Below are positions 26,081-34,645 of a DNA stretch of 64,000 nucleotides, piece by piece (within the stretch, counting starts at the first letter, position 1; each line of letters opens with the position of its first letter). Made by a program: the position numbers and the translations under genes. Origin of the DNA: Magnetococcales bacterium (GTDB taxonomy: Bacteria > Pseudomonadota > Magnetococcia > Magnetococcales > Magnetaquicoccaceae). The notes under the pieces are model-generated. The model worked only from the letters and a program-made list of their open reading frames with translations, was not told the origin of the DNA and did not search any database. Location of the stretch: contig JADGBT010000023.1 of NCBI GenBank assembly GCA_015231375.1, positions 1-64,000 of the forward strand, in the 5' to 3' direction.

Positions 26081-27006
26081 GAAAAAAAATCCACGCCAAC
26101 ATCACCGAAACCATCGGCAACACCCCGTTGGTGCGCATCCATCGCATGCACGGCACGCTCCCGGTGGAGATCCTCGCCAAACTGGAGTACTTCAATCCCC
26201 TGGGATCGGTGAAAGACCGCATCGCCCTGGCCATGATCGAAGCGGGCGAGCAGGACGGACGCATCGATCCGGAAACCGTGGTGATCGAACCCACCTCGGG
26301 CAACACGGGCATCGCCCTGGCCGGCATCTGCGCGGCCAAGGGATTGAAACTCATCCTCACCATGCCGGACTCCATGTCCCAGGAACGCCGCAAGCTCTTC
26401 GCCCTGCTGGGTGCGCAGGTGGTGCTGACCCCGGCCAAGGAGGGGATGCGCGGCGCCATCCAGAAGGCCAAGGATCTGGTGAGACAAGAAAAGAAGGGCT
26501 TCATGCCCAATCAGTTCGACAATCCGGCCAATCCCCGCATCCACGCCGACACCACCGCCCGGGAGATCCTGGACGATACCGATGGCCAACTGGATATCCT
26601 GGTGGCCGGCGTGGGTACCGGAGGTTCTCTTTCCGGACTGGCCCAGACCCTCAAACAGGCCATCCCCGCCCTGTGGGTGGTGGCGGTGGAACCGGCCAAC
26701 TCTCCGGTTCTTTCCGGCGGCATGCCCGGACCCCACAAGATCCAAGGACTCGGCGCCGGATTCATCCCTCCGGTCCTGGATCGCTCCCTGATCAGCGAAG
26801 TGGTGCGCATCGGGGATGAACAAGCCATCGACGCGGCCCGCCGTCTGGCCGCCGAAGAGGGGATCGCCTGTGGCATCTCCGGAGGCGCGGCCATGGCCGC
26901 CACCTTGCTGGTGGCCAGCCGACCGGAATTCATCCACAAGCGGGCCGTGGTGATCGTGCCCGATCTGGCGGATCGTTATCTGTCCACGGAACTGCCCCCC
27001 TCATGA
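26077..27006 (+). CDS. cysK: cysteine synthase (PLP-dependent O-acetylserine sulfhydrylase family)
   Basis: PLP enzyme of 309 residues. The Schiff-base lysine is in NPLGSVKDR (about 44), the substrate loop is TSGNTGIAL, and the phosphate-binding loop is GTGGSLSG. It would join sulfide, or sulfur from a carrier thiocarboxylate, to activated serine. It overlaps the flanking E1-like genes on both sides by four bases, so the three proteins are translated together. That coupling to E1 and TusA domains suggests carrier-bound sulfur rather than free sulfide as donor. CysM-type specificity cannot be excluded. Confidence 0.93.
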   Translation: MRKKIHANITETIGNTPLVRIHRMHGTLPVEILAKLEYFNPLGSVKDRIALAMIEAGEQDGRIDPETVVIEPTSGNTGIALAGICAAKGLKLILTMPDSMSQERRKLFALLGAQVVLTPAKEGMRGAIQKAKDLVRQEKKGFMPNQFDNPANPRIHADTTAREILDDTDGQLDILVAGVGTGGSLSGLAQTLKQAIPALWVVAVEPANSPVLSGGMPGPHKIQGLGAGFIPPVLDRSLISEVVRIGDEQAIDAARRLAAEEGIACGISGGAAMAATLLVASRPEFIHKRAVVIVPDLADRYLSTELPPS

Positions 27007-28064
27007 GCGCCCCGTCCCTGCCCCCGGATCCGGAGTGGCACGAACGCTACTCCCGCCAGATCCTGCTCCCGGAGATCGGCGGTCACGGTCAGCAACGCCT
27101 GAACCTCTCCACCGTGGGCATCGTCGCCGACGCAACGGGCACCATTCTGCTGCCGACCCTGCTCTATCTGGCGGCAGCGGGCGTGGGACATCTGCGGGTG
27201 ACCGACCACCACCCGGAACCACTCGCTCCCATCCTCGACTGGGCCAAAGCCAACAATCCCACGGTCCGGATCGAAACCGCCCCCCTCTTCCCGGATCCCG
27301 CACACCTCTCCCCCTGGCTGCGCGGACTCGACCTGCTGCTCGATCTCGACCACGCCTGGCCGCAACTCCAAGCCGCCTGTCTGAACCAACGCCTCCCCCT
27401 GCTGACCACCTGGATCGGCCCCGAAGGACGCGGCTGGATCACCGGTTCTCGCGCCGGATCCGCTACCGATCTGCCCTGTCTGGCATGCCCGGCTCCGACC
27501 GGTTCCATCCTTCCGACCCCGGCCCATCCGCCCCCACAGCCGGAACACACCCTGGAAGCACCCTGGGACACCCTCTGGCACGGTCTGGCCGGCACCCTGC
27601 TCGCCACGGAAACCCTCAAAAGCCTGCTCGGACTCGACGACCCATCGATCTGGACCCATGCCCTCTCCCTGGATCCGGCCCTGGGGGATTTCCAGCGTCT
27701 GCCCCGCGCCAGAAATCCCGCCTGTCCGCTCTGCGCCCGCTCCGACGACCGGGCCACACCCCCGGCGACCACCAACGCCACCACTCCAACGCGCTCCGAC
27801 AACGCCCAAACGAACGCAACCGACCTCGATACCCTCGATATCTCCGCCGATCACTGTCCCATGACCTTCGTGCGGGTCAAGCTCAAACTCGAAACCCTGC
27901 AACCCGGTCAATCCCTGCGGGTACGCCTCTCCGGGGGAGAACCCCTGGTCAATGTCCCCCGCACCCTGCGGGAACAGGGCCATCGGGTCTCCGAACCCTG
28001 GGAAGAAGAGGGACACGCGGGATTGTTCGGCCTGATGGTCCACAAAAACGACCCAACCAAGTGA
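27003..28064 (+). CDS. degenerate E1-like domain fused to TusA-type sulfur carrier
   Basis: Two-domain protein of 353 residues. Residues 12-35 keep the N-terminal E1 signature (RYSRQILLPEIG, Arg15 and Arg18), but the following Rossmann segment has no GxGxxG, no acidic Asp pair and no catalytic cysteine. C159/C162 and C241/C244 remain as a probable zinc site. After a Thr/Asn-rich linker (246-277) a TusA-like domain (278-350) has Cys285 in a CPMT motif where CPxP is usual. It is a pseudo-E1 that could supply arginines to the catalytic partner and carry persulfide sulfur. Its ATG overlaps the cysK stop. Confidence 0.82.
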   Translation: MSAPSLPPDPEWHERYSRQILLPEIGGHGQQRLNLSTVGIVADATGTILLPTLLYLAAAGVGHLRVTDHHPEPLAPILDWAKANNPTVRIETAPLFPDPAHLSPWLRGLDLLLDLDHAWPQLQAACLNQRLPLLTTWIGPEGRGWITGSRAGSATDLPCLACPAPTGSILPTPAHPPPQPEHTLEAPWDTLWHGLAGTLLATETLKSLLGLDDPSIWTHALSLDPALGDFQRLPRARNPACPLCARSDDRATPPATTNATTPTRSDNAQTNATDLDTLDISADHCPMTFVRVKLKLETLQPGQSLRVRLSGGEPLVNVPRTLREQGHRVSEPWEEEGHAGLFGLMVHKNDPTK

Positions 28065-28182
28065 CAATTTTTGTCAATCACAGACCATTCCTGTCACCCT
28101 TCGGGTTCCCGGACTCCAGTTCCGGTATGACACAAAAGGTCATCCCTATGAAATCATGGCGTTCTTGTCATTCATTAACATG

Positions 28183-28198
28183 TGGCACACCCATTGCT
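28183..28198 (+). promoter_or_regulatory. sigma-54 promoter of pilA
   Basis: TGGCACACCCATTGCT matches the -24/-12 consensus almost perfectly, with GG and GC ten bases apart. It lies 107 bp before the pilin start, giving a leader of about 95 bases. Major pilin genes are commonly sigma-54 dependent through PilR; no pilR is in the window. Confidence 0.82.
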
Positions 28199-28304
28199 CT
28201 ATTGAATACCGAATCCAAAGCACCATCCGGATGACACAGGACAAGATTCCGATTAAGCCATAACCCTACCCAAGACACTAAAAACTCACACGAGGAGAAC
28301 GCAC

Positions 28305-28811
28305 ATGAACATCCAAAACCTTCGCAAACAAGCCGGTTTCACCCTCATCGAACTGATGATCGTCATCGCCATCATCGGCATCCTGGCCGCCGTCGCCATC
28401 CCGGCCTATCAGGACTACATCGGACGCGCCCAGGCGACAGAAGGCTTTTCGTTGATGTCGGGCCTGAAAACCCCGGTGGCGGAATACCTGGCGGACAAAG
28501 GCTCGTTCCCGACCGCCGTGGTCGCCTCCGGCGCGACGGCCACCCAATTGACGGGAACCCCCGCCGGCAAATATGTGAGCGGCATCGCCTTCACCACGGC
28601 AGCCGCCCCCAACGCCGCGACCCATTTCCAGATGATCGCCACCTACAATGCGGGCATCAACGCCAAAGTCGCAGGCAAACAACTGACCCTCTACACCCTG
28701 GATGGCGGACAAACCTGGACCTGCGCCGGTGTCAGCACACCCGCCAATCTGACGGCGATTGCCGCTGCCAACGCAGTCGACAACAACGTGCTGCCGAACG
28801 CCTGCAAATAA
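28305..28811 (+). CDS. pilA: type IV pilin major subunit
   Basis: Prepilin of 168 residues. A short basic leader is cleaved after Gly11, followed by the canonical [22 protein letters not shown] helix start with Glu5 of the mature protein. The globular part is small, with a C-terminal cysteine pair (Cys140 and Cys167) that would close the D-region loop. A good ribosome site (GAGGAG) precedes the ATG. The gene is monocistronic, with a sigma-54 promoter upstream and a strong terminator downstream, as expected for a highly expressed structural subunit. Confidence 0.95.
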   Translation: MNIQNLRKQAGFTLIELMIVIAIIGILAAVAIPAYQDYIGRAQATEGFSLMSGLKTPVAEYLADKGSFPTAVVASGATATQLTGTPAGKYVSGIAFTTAAAPNAATHFQMIATYNAGINAKVAGKQLTLYTLDGGQTWTCAGVSTPANLTAIAAANAVDNNVLPNACK

Positions 28812-28858
28812 TCCACCGCATCAGGCGGTTGCAACAACCACAACCGCACCGGCACCAC

Positions 28859-28894
28859 AACTGCTCCCCACCCCGGGGAGCAGTTCTTTTTTTT
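28859..28894 (+). terminator. Rho-independent terminator of pilA
   Basis: A perfect 11-bp stem (28859-28869 with 28875-28885), a 5-base loop and eight T residues starting at 28887 form a textbook terminator 48 bp after the pilin stop codon. Confidence 0.93.
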
Positions 28895-29029
28895 GGATTT
28901 TGATACGGCTGACATTTTGAACACGACCCAACGCTTTCCGTAGTTTCCCACTTGACGAACAGACGCGCATCTTTTCATTGTATTTGTGTTGTTCGCCCCT
29001 TCGATACTCATGGCTGCACAGGTCCATAC

Positions 29030-31348
29030 ATGAAAACCATTGCCCAACGCATCGCCGCAGAACTGTCGGTTCAAGAATCCCAGGTCGCCGCCGCCGTGGC
29101 CCTGCTGGACGAAGGGGCCACGGTGCCCTTCATCGCCCGCTACCGCAAGGAGGTGACCGACAACCTGACCGACACCCATTTGCGCCACCTTCACGAGCGT
29201 CTCGGGGTGCTGCGGGAGTTGGAAGAGCGGCGCGGCGCGATTCTGAAATCCATCCGGGAGCAAGAAAAACTCACCCCGGAGCTGGAACAGGCCCTGTTGA
29301 GCGCCGAAACCCGCACACGCCTGGAAGATCTGTATCTGCCCTTCAAGCCCAAACGCCACACCAAGGCGGCTTTGGCCATCGAGGCCGGACTCAACCCTCT
29401 GGCCGACCAATTGCTGCACCATCCCACCGTCTCCCTGGAGCAACTCGCCCAACCCTTCGTCAACCCGGACAAGGGCATCGGGGATATTCCGAGCGCCCTG
29501 GAAGGGGCGCGCGAGATCGTGATGGAACGGTTCGCCGAATCCCCGGAGGTGACGGGGCGGCTGCGGGAGATGCTCTGGGAGCAAGGGGTGATGCAATCCA
29601 AGCTGGTGAAGGGCCAGGAGGAAAAAGGCGCCAAGTTCGCAGACTATTTCACCGCCCACGAACCGATCCGCAAGGTGCCGCCCCATCGGGTGCTGGCCAT
29701 GCTGCGGGGCAAGGAGGAAGGGGTGTTGCGTCTAAGCCTGGATCACGAAGAGGAGATCGCCTCGTCTTCCGGGGAGGCCAGCGTGTGTATCGCCACCATC
29801 GCCCGTCATTTCAATCTGGCGGAGCGGGGCAGACCGGCGGACGCCTGGCTTCAAGAGACGGCCAGACAGGCGTGGCGCAAGAAGGTCAAGCCCCGGCTGG
29901 AAAGCGACCTGATGAAACAATTGACCGATACCGCCCATGAAGAGGCGATCCGGGTATTTGCCCGCAACCTGAAGGAGTTGCTGCTGGCCGCGCCGGCGGG
30001 CATGTTGCCGGTGATCGGACTGGATCCGGGTCTGCGCACCGGGGTGAAGCTGGCGGTGGTGGATGCCACCGGCAAGGTGGTGGCCACGGATACCCTCTAT
30101 GCCCATCCTCCCCGCAATCAATGGCGGGAGTCCCTCTCCCGACTGGCGGAGTTGTCCCGCCGTCACGGGGTGAATCTGATCAGCATCGGCAATGGCACCG
30201 CCTCCCGCGAAACCGAACGACTGGTGGCGGAACTGGCCAAGGCCATGCCCGAATTGGCCTTGCGTCATGTGGTGGTGAGCGAGGCCGGGGCGTCGGTCTA
30301 CTCCGCCTCGGAATACGCCGCCCTGGAACTGCCCGACATGGATGTGTCGTTGCGCGGCGCGGTCTCCATCGCCCGTCGTCTGCAAGACCCTCTGGCGGAA
30401 CTGGTGAAAACCGATCCCAAATCCATCGGCGTGGGGCAGTATCAACACGATGTCAATCCCCGCCGTCTGGCCGAAGCCCTGGACGGGGTGGTGGAAGATG
30501 CGGTCAACGCGGTGGGGGTGGATGTCAACACCGCCTCGGTGCCCTTGCTGGAACGGGTCTCGGGTCTGAACAAGACCCTGGCCAAGAACATCGTCGCCCA
30601 TCGGGATGCCAAAGGCCCCTTTGCGTCACGTCAGGCCCTGCTGGCCGTGACCCGCTTCGGACCCAAGGCGTTCGAACAGGCCGCCGGATTCCTGCGCATC
30701 CGCAACGGAGCCACCCCCCTGGACGCCTCGGCGGTCCACCCGGAGTCCTACCCGGTGGTGGAACGGATTCTCAAACGGGTCGGGGTGGAGATTCACAAAC
30801 TGATCGGCAATCCGACCCTTCTGAAACCCCTCTCCCCCCAGGAGTTCGTGGACGCCCGTTTCGGCGCACCCACGATCCACGACATTTTCGCCGAGTTGGA
30901 AAAACCGGGCCGCGATCCCCGTCCAGAGTTTCGCACCGCGACGTTCAAGGAGGGGGTGGAAAGCCTCGACGATCTGCAACCGGGCATGATCCTGGAAGGG
31001 GTGGTGAGCAACGTCACCAATTTCGGAGCGTTCGTGGATATCGGCGTGCATCAAGATGGGCTGGTTCACATTTCGGCCATGGCCCATCATTTCGTCAAAG
31101 ATCCCCATGCGGTGGTCAAGGCCGGAGAGGTGATCAAGGTGCGGGTGCTGGAGGTGGACAAACCCCGCCGCCGCATCGCCTTGTCCATGCGACTGGAAGA
31201 CACCCCCACCCCGACAGCCTCCCCCCCGACAGCCTCCACCCCGGCTCCCCAGACCACCCGCCAACCCTCCCGCCAGTCGTCAGCTCCCACCCCACCACCC
31301 GCCGACAGCGCCATGGCGGCGGCGTTTTCCAGGGCGAGGAGGGGTTGA
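29030..31348 (+). CDS. tex: Tex family RNA-binding transcription accessory protein
   Basis: Cytoplasmic protein of 772 residues related to eukaryotic Spt6. In order: N-terminal helical Tex domain (EGATVPFIARYRKE), YqgF/RNase H-like domain (VIGLDPGLRTGVKLAV), helix-hairpin-helix pairs (NTASVPLLERVSGLN) and a C-terminal S1 domain (GVVSNVTNFGAFVDIGVHQD). A Pro/Thr/Ser-rich tail follows. The ATG at 29030 matches the family start (KTIAQRIAAEL); its ribosome site is weak. No operon partner. Confidence 0.94.
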   Translation: MKTIAQRIAAELSVQESQVAAAVALLDEGATVPFIARYRKEVTDNLTDTHLRHLHERLGVLRELEERRGAILKSIREQEKLTPELEQALLSAETRTRLEDLYLPFKPKRHTKAALAIEAGLNPLADQLLHHPTVSLEQLAQPFVNPDKGIGDIPSALEGAREIVMERFAESPEVTGRLREMLWEQGVMQSKLVKGQEEKGAKFADYFTAHEPIRKVPPHRVLAMLRGKEEGVLRLSLDHEEEIASSSGEASVCIATIARHFNLAERGRPADAWLQETARQAWRKKVKPRLESDLMKQLTDTAHEEAIRVFARNLKELLLAAPAGMLPVIGLDPGLRTGVKLAVVDATGKVVATDTLYAHPPRNQWRESLSRLAELSRRHGVNLISIGNGTASRETERLVAELAKAMPELALRHVVVSEAGASVYSASEYAALELPDMDVSLRGAVSIARRLQDPLAELVKTDPKSIGVGQYQHDVNPRRLAEALDGVVEDAVNAVGVDVNTASVPLLERVSGLNKTLAKNIVAHRDAKGPFASRQALLAVTRFGPKAFEQAAGFLRIRNGATPLDASAVHPESYPVVERILKRVGVEIHKLIGNPTLLKPLSPQEFVDARFGAPTIHDIFAELEKPGRDPRPEFRTATFKEGVESLDDLQPGMILEGVVSNVTNFGAFVDIGVHQDGLVHISAMAHHFVKDPHAVVKAGEVIKVRVLEVDKPRRRIALSMRLEDTPTPTASPPTASTPAPQTTRQPSRQSSAPTPPPADSAMAAAFSRARRG

Positions 31349-31417
31349 AAGAAGCGGTTGTTCGTTGCATACAAAGAATGACCAAAACACGGAAAATTCC
31401 GGCCAGGCAAACAGTCC

Positions 31418-32752
31418 ATGAGAATCAAACGCCTTCATATTGAGAATTTCCGAGGAATCCAATCCCTGGATCTGGAATTGACCCACCCGGTCACCGTACT
31501 CGTGGGAGAGAACGGGGCCGGAAAATCCTCCATACTGGACGCACTGGCCACCCTTCTTTCCTGGTATGTTGCCCGTATACGGTCCCCCAAGAGTTCTGGG
31601 CAACCTTTCCGACAAGTCGATATCCGCCAGGGGGATCGTTTCGCCCGTGCCGTTATGGAAGTCGCGATGCAGGATGGCAAAACCATTCAATGGTCGTTGG
31701 CGACCATTCGACAGGGTTGGCGTGAGACCATTCAAAGCAACTTGAAAGATTTGAACGGTTGGATTACCCAAAAGTTCGAGACAAGCCAAATCTCACGCGG
31801 GATCGAACCGGAACCGGCAATGGCCGATACGACGCAAGGCCCTCACTGGCCATTGGTTGTACACTATTCGGTCAACAGAACCGTGCTGGATATTCCGTTA
31901 CGCATTCGCACACCGGTTGATTTGCAATCCTCGCTGCTCGCTTTTGAAGGCGCATTGGGAGCGGCGGTAGACTTCCGTTCGTTTTTTGCCTGGTTCCGTC
32001 AAAGAGAGGATCTGGAGCATGAAGACATCATCAAATATCATAAAGAGTCTGATTCCAGAGGCCGTTACCACCCCCTGGGGTTTGACTTCCTGGAGCCAGT
32101 CGATCCCCAACTGGATGCCGTGCGTTCGGCCATTGAACAATTTACCGGACTGACCAAGCTCAAGATTCGTCGTTCCCCGCTGCACATGGAAATTGAAAAA
32201 AACAAAAAGCCGCTCTGGGTGGATCATCTGTCCGATGGAGAAAAATGCGTGCTGGCCATGATCGGTGATTTGGCGCGACGATTGGCCATTGTGTCGAATT
32301 CTTCCGATCCTCTCCAAGGTTCTGGTGTCGTGCTGATCGACGAAATCGATCTGCATTTGCATCCAATCTGGCAACGGGAGATCATCCCAAAATTGGTCGA
32401 AGTCTTCCCGAACTGCCCATTCATCGTCTCGACGCATTCGCCACAGGTTATCAGCGACGTGCGCCCGGAGGCCGTTTTTTTGCTACGGCAAGAAAACGAT
32501 ACCATCACCGTCAGTCACCCAGAAGACTCTTTCGGACAAACCAGCGACCGGATTCTGGAGGATCTCATGGGCGTATCCGCCCGTCCTGTGGAGATCAAAG
32601 AGAAACTCCGATCACTTTTTGATCAAATATCCAAAGATGATTTGGATGCGGCTCAATATCAACTTAAAGAATTAAAACGACAAATCGGCCATGATCCAGA
32701 ATTGACCCGCGCCGATGCGTTCATCCGTCGCAAAAAGGTGCTGGGCGCATGA
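31418..32752 (+). CDS. AAA/ABC-type ATPase, PtuA-like (Septu defence family)
   Basis: SMC/OLD-like ATPase of 444 residues. Walker A is GENGAGKSS (30-38), the ABC signature LSDGEK lies at 271-276, Walker B VVLIDEIDLHLHP at 304-316, and a switch STHSPQ at 338-343. Proteins of this kind paired with a small HNH nuclease form Septu anti-phage systems and the Ec78 retron effector. The overlapping downstream frame begins like such a nuclease but is broken. The gene is less GC-rich than the flanks, which fits acquired defence DNA. A generic AAA_21-type ATPase is the alternative. Confidence 0.75.
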   Translation: MRIKRLHIENFRGIQSLDLELTHPVTVLVGENGAGKSSILDALATLLSWYVARIRSPKSSGQPFRQVDIRQGDRFARAVMEVAMQDGKTIQWSLATIRQGWRETIQSNLKDLNGWITQKFETSQISRGIEPEPAMADTTQGPHWPLVVHYSVNRTVLDIPLRIRTPVDLQSSLLAFEGALGAAVDFRSFFAWFRQREDLEHEDIIKYHKESDSRGRYHPLGFDFLEPVDPQLDAVRSAIEQFTGLTKLKIRRSPLHMEIEKNKKPLWVDHLSDGEKCVLAMIGDLARRLAIVSNSSDPLQGSGVVLIDEIDLHLHPIWQREIIPKLVEVFPNCPFIVSTHSPQVISDVRPEAVFLLRQENDTITVSHPEDSFGQTSDRILEDLMGVSARPVEIKEKLRSLFDQISKDDLDAAQYQLKELKRQIGHDPELTRADAFIRRKKVLGA

Positions 32753-32873
32753 AACCGATCATAAAGAATACCGAACCGGAACGCCTTTCCGAATGGAAAC
32801 AGCAATTCTGGCCTATCCGATGGATGGGCAGTTCCAACCATTTCACACTGCCATACGACAAATTCTCACATAA
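32749..32873 (+). pseudogene. truncated PtuB-like HNH nuclease remnant
   Basis: The frame starting at the ATGA overlap encodes MKPIIKNTEPERLSEWKQ, which resembles the N-terminus of the TIGR02646 HNH proteins that follow PtuA ATPases. A shift near 32800 gives the frame containing FHTAIRQIL, a plausible continuation, but it stops at 32871-32873 and no HNH motif follows. The original frame stays open only because it runs antisense through msrQ. I read this as a remnant cut at the msrQ boundary; the similarity is by eye. Confidence 0.4.
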
Positions 32874-33444
32874 TTCTGTAAGTTATTACATACCACACCC
32901 GCCACCCCAACAATCCCCCCAGCACCCCGGCATGCAGCAGCGGCATCCGGTAATCCGCCTTGGTCATCAAAACATAGTGCCCGATGACCAGAAGCGCCGC
33001 CGGATAGATCAAAAGATGCAAGCGGCCCCAACGGTTTCCCAGGCGTCGCATCCAGCCTCGGGTGGAGGTGATCGCCAAAGGAAGCAACAGCAAAAAAGCG
33101 CAAAAACCCACCGTGATGTAGGGACGCTTGAGCAGATCCCGCCAGATCCCCTCCCATGAAAAAAAATGCTCCAGCACCCCATAACAGGTCACATGGAGCA
33201 GCGCGTAGAAAAAACACAGCAGGCCCAAGGGACGCCGCCACCGGTTCCACCCGCTCCATCCGGTCAAATGACGCAAAGGGGAGATGGCCAAAGTCAACAA
33301 CAACCACCACAAGGCCCAATCCCCACTCACCCGGATCAACCGTTCCACCGGATTGGCCCCCAGGGTGTTTTGCCACACCCCCAGCACCAGCCAGACCAGG
33401 GGAATCAGACCCGACAGCCATCCGTACCGTTGCAAGCGTTGCAT
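32866..33444 (-). CDS. msrQ: MsrQ, heme-binding membrane subunit of the periplasmic methionine sulfoxide reductase
   Basis: Membrane protein of 192 residues with about five to six helices. Conserved histidines for heme lie in SPLRHLTG, ALLHVTCYG and LHLLIYPAALLVIGHY. It passes quinone-derived electrons to MsrP, which repairs oxidised methionines in the periplasm. The gene follows msrP by 9 bp. The msrQ stop touches the broken nuclease remnant on the other strand. Confidence 0.93.
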   Translation of the reverse strand: MQRLQRYGWLSGLIPLVWLVLGVWQNTLGANPVERLIRVSGDWALWWLLLTLAISPLRHLTGWSGWNRWRRPLGLLCFFYALLHVTCYGVLEHFFSWEGIWRDLLKRPYITVGFCAFLLLLPLAITSTRGWMRRLGNRWGRLHLLIYPAALLVIGHYVLMTKADYRMPLLHAGVLGGLLGWRVWYVITYRIM

Positions 33445-33453
33445 GCCGACGCC

Positions 33454-34401
33454 TCAAAAATCACGGGTCAGATCCATCCCCGCATACAATCCGGCCACCT
33501 GATCCCCGTAGCCATTGAAAGGCAAGGTATCTCGACGCAAAAACTCCCCGATGCGCCGCTCCTTGCTCTGGTCCCAACGGGGATGGGAGACCGCCGGGTT
33601 GACGTTGGCGTAAAAGCCATATTCGCTCGGGGCGTGTGCGTTCCAGGAGGTGACCGGCTGTTCCGTGGTCAAGGAAATACGCACAATCGACTTGATGCTC
33701 TTGAAACCGTATTTCCACGGCACCACCAGACGCAACGGCGCGCCGTTCTGGTTGGGCAAAACCCGGCCATACATGCCTACCGCTAAAATGGTCAACGGAT
33801 GCATGGCCTCGTCCAGACGCAACCCCTCCCGGTAGGGCCAAGGCAACAGCTCCCTTTTTTGCCCCGGCAACCGCTCTGGATCCAGCACCGTCTCAAAGGC
33901 CACATAACGGGCCTTCGGTCCCGGCTCGAAACGCTTGAGCAGCTCCGCCAACGGAAAACCGACCCAGGGAATCACCATGGACCAAGCCTCCACGCAGCGC
34001 ATGCGGTAGACCCGCTCTTCCAAAGGATGGGGCTTGAGCAGCTCTTCCAGCGTCACCCGACCGGGCCGACCCACCTCCCCATCAATCCACACGCTCCAGG
34101 GTCGAGTCACCAGCGTGGCCGCCTGTCTGGCGGGATCCTCCTTGCCGCTGCCCAGCTCATAAAAATTGCAATAGCCGCTGGCGTCTTGAAAAGAGGTCTG
34201 TTTTTCGTTCAGGGTCACCACCCCCGGACGCACCTCCCCCAATCCCGCGCCGCCCTTCTCCATGGCCGCCAAAGGATCCACTCCCAACACCGCCCCGGCT
34301 CCCACCAGCGCAGCGGACCGCATCAGACGCCGCCGCTGCTTGAACCACTCCTCCGGCGTGATCTCTTCGGGTTTGAGTTCCGGATTCCAGCGAAAGGGCA
34401 T
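33454..34401 (-). CDS. msrP: MsrP, molybdopterin catalytic subunit of methionine sulfoxide reductase
   Basis: Periplasmic oxidoreductase of 315 residues. A twin-arginine signal ([18 protein letters not shown], 23-40) directs Tat export with the bound cofactor. The molybdenum ligand is Cys136 in MRCVEAW, and [11 protein letters not shown] and [14 protein letters not shown] are typical. The start at 34401 is chosen because GGAGG lies five bases upstream; an in-frame Met four codons earlier is possible. Forms an operon with msrQ. Confidence 0.94.
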   Translation of the reverse strand: MPFRWNPELKPEEITPEEWFKQRRRLMRSAALVGAGAVLGVDPLAAMEKGGAGLGEVRPGVVTLNEKQTSFQDASGYCNFYELGSGKEDPARQAATLVTRPWSVWIDGEVGRPGRVTLEELLKPHPLEERVYRMRCVEAWSMVIPWVGFPLAELLKRFEPGPKARYVAFETVLDPERLPGQKRELLPWPYREGLRLDEAMHPLTILAVGMYGRVLPNQNGAPLRLVVPWKYGFKSIKSIVRISLTTEQPVTSWNAHAPSEYGFYANVNPAVSHPRWDQSKERRIGEFLRRDTLPFNGYGDQVAGLYAGMDLTRDF

Positions 34402-34486
34402 GTCATCCTCCATCAGCCATAGACCGATCGAACCGAACGGACGGTCAAGAAAAAACCGCGTTCCTTCCCGCCATCTCCGCACACCG

Positions 34487-34645
34487 CGCGGCCCGAACGA
34501 CTCACTCCTGCACGATGGAGATGGGAGTCAGCACCGGCACCACGGATTCCACCACACTCGAAATCCACGCGGCCCGAACGGCTCACTCCTGCACGATGGA
34601 GATGGGAGTCAGCACCGGCACCACGGACTCCACCACACTCGAAAT
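34487..34645. repeat. tandem 78-bp direct repeat at the end of the deacetylase gene
   Basis: Bases 34487-34564 and 34568-34645 match with two differences, in register by 81 bp (27 codons). The right copy encodes the last residues of the deacetylase and its stop codon; the left copy is a second, untranslated version of the same gene end, also with the stop. This is a recent local duplication. Confidence 0.9.

Noticed and set aside
32749-33159. A full 136-residue gene after the PtuA-like ATPase
   Set aside because: After about 20 plausible residues the frame runs antisense through msrQ and reads as low-complexity Pro/Gln sequence; treated as a remnant instead.
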